Source of the DNA: SZUA-430 sp964561925
GTDB taxonomy: Bacteria; Pseudomonadota; Alphaproteobacteria; Micropepsales; Micropepsaceae
Assembly (NCBI GenBank): GCA_964561925.1
Contig: CAZLRW010000105.1
Coordinates: 1 to 13,048, forward strand
Direction of reading: 5' to 3'
DNA length: 13,048 nt
Positions 12,321 through 13,048 of this stretch are shown piece by piece (the stretch's first letter is position 1; every line of letters begins with the position of its first letter). A program made the translations under genes and the position numbers. The notes under the pieces were generated by a model, which was not told the DNA's origin, did no database searches, and was given only the letters and a program-made list of their open reading frames with translations.

Positions 12321-13048
12321 TCAGCTCCTCTCCGGCGGCAGCGCCCGGCCCGCCGGCTGTTGCTGCGTGATGCAGTGGATGCCGCCGCCGCCTTCGACGA
12401 TGTCGAGCGACGGCACCTGCACGATGCGCCGGTCGGGAAACGCCTTCTCCATCACCGAGAACGCAACCGCATCCATCGGGTCCTCGAACGACGGCATCAC
12501 GAGTCCGTAGTTCGCGAAGTAGAAGTTGATGTAACTCATGTCGAGCCTGCGCCCGTCGTGCCGCTCGCGCCGCGCGGGTTCCGGCACGTCGATGATCTCG
12601 AGCGGCCGCCCGCGTGCATCGCGCGCCGATTTCAGGCGGGCGCGATTGTCCCGCATCGCCCGCGCGTTGATCCCCTCCGTCTCCGACGGCGCGTAGAGCA
12701 TCACGCGCCCCGGCCCCGCGAAACAGGCGATGTTGTCGACATGCCCGTCGGTCTCGTCGTCCTCGAGACCCTCGCCCAACCAAATCACCTTCGAGACGCC
12801 GCAATAGAGCGCCAGCCGCTCCTCGATCTGCTGGCGGTCGAGGTTCGGATTGCGGTTCGCGCTGAGCAGGCACTGCTCCGTGGTGAGCAGCGTCCCCTCG
12901 CCGTCGACGCAAATCGACCCGCCTTCGAGCACCATCGGCCCGTCGTACCGGCGCATGTCCAAGGCCTCGATCACGCGCCGCCCGAACGCCGCATCGTTCT
13001 CGAACCCGTGGTACTTGTTGCCCCACGCGTTGAAGCGCCAGGCGACGC
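12321..13048 (-). CDS. aguA: Agmatine deiminase, C-terminal part (5' end cut by window)
   Basis: The last 242 residues of a penteins/guanidino-modifying enzyme (full length about 340-370). The frame is open to the window edge, beginning VAWRFNAWGNKYHGFENDAAF, as in agmatine deiminases. Diagnostic segments follow in order: MVLEGGSICVDGEGTLLTTE, QCLLSANRNP, DETDGHVDNIACF with the catalytic acid/histidine (D and H of DGHVD), and SYINFYFANYGLVMPSF. The catalytic cysteine is in GGGGIHCITQQQP near the end. It converts agmatine to N-carbamoylputrescine and ammonia, feeding AguB two bases downstream. The true start lies beyond 13048; an internal GTG at 12974 is not it, since conserved sequence precedes it. 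Confidence 0.96.
   Translation of the reverse strand, partial: VAWRFNAWGNKYHGFENDAAFGRRVIEALDMRRYDGPMVLEGGSICVDGEGTLLTTEQCLLSANRNPNLDRQQIEERLALYCGVSKVIWLGEGLEDDETDGHVDNIACFAGPGRVMLYAPSETEGINARAMRDNRARLKSARDARGRPLEIIDVPEPARRERHDGRRLDMSYINFYFANYGLVMPSFEDPMDAVAFSVMEKAFPDRRIVQVPSLDIVEGGGGIHCITQQQPAGRALPPERS
12325..12330 (-). promoter_or_regulatory. Ribosome binding site of aguB
   Basis: GAGGAG on the minus strand, six bases before ATG 12318 and inside the last codons of aguA. It sets the aguB start. Confidence 0.75.

Noticed and set aside
12319..13026. Upstream in-frame extension of aguB across aguA.
   Set aside because: It is a frame-shadow of aguA; the nitrilase domain begins exactly at ATG 12318 with its own ribosome site.

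Overview
The window is GC-rich, densely packed bacterial chromosome, most likely from an alphaproteobacterium. It holds a divK-pleD pair (the Caulobacter-type cell-cycle regulators), a DUF3572 gene, a DinB with the alphaproteobacterial N-terminal zinc ribbon, and rpmG next to a NUDIX gene. From memory, the order dinB / DUF3572 / divK / pleD / rpmG / MFS / NUDIX is a conserved neighbourhood in Rhizobiales-like genomes. The order or genus cannot be settled from the sequence. No insertion sequence, tRNA, rRNA, CRISPR array or long repeat was seen.

Layout. (1) 1-1752, plus strand: the 3' end of a NUDIX hydrolase gene, an overlapping MFS transporter, and ribosomal protein L33 (rpmG) closed by a strong intrinsic terminator. 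(2) 1721-4136: an accessory block with a WYL/YafY-type repressor on the minus strand, divergent from an operon of a Tat-signal DUF1579-like protein, a 30-codon ORF that is only a Tat signal peptide, and a GST-family protein. Two inverted repeats in the 84-bp divergent gap are operator candidates. (3) 4127-5368, minus: a FemAB/BioF2-like (Acetyltransf_6) acyltransferase, tail-to-tail with the GST gene. (4) 5676-7437, minus: divK then pleD, a phospho-relay output to cyclic-di-GMP synthesis. (5) 7625-10674, plus: a tightly coupled operon of DUF3572, a HAD-like hydrolase, a ROK sugar kinase and DNA polymerase IV. (6) 10748-11455, plus: a second diguanylate-cyclase-type protein with an SGDEF signature, preceded by a near-perfect sigma-54 promoter. 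(7) 11452-13048, minus: aguA (cut by the window edge) and aguB, the agmatine-to-putrescine pathway.

How they work together. DivK and PleD form the cell-cycle/c-di-GMP core, and the SGDEF protein 3 kb away may add a nitrogen- or stress-linked (RpoN) input to the same second messenger. aguA and aguB catalyse consecutive steps of putrescine synthesis. The accessory genes interrupt the ancestral order at two places (between rpmG and pleD, and between DUF3572 and dinB). The most unusual items are the orphan Tat signal peptide translationally coupled to the GST gene, the sigma-54 promoter driving the SGDEF gene, and the double-operator divergent promoter of the WYL regulator. No clearly new multi-gene system such as a defence island or biosynthetic cluster is evident.
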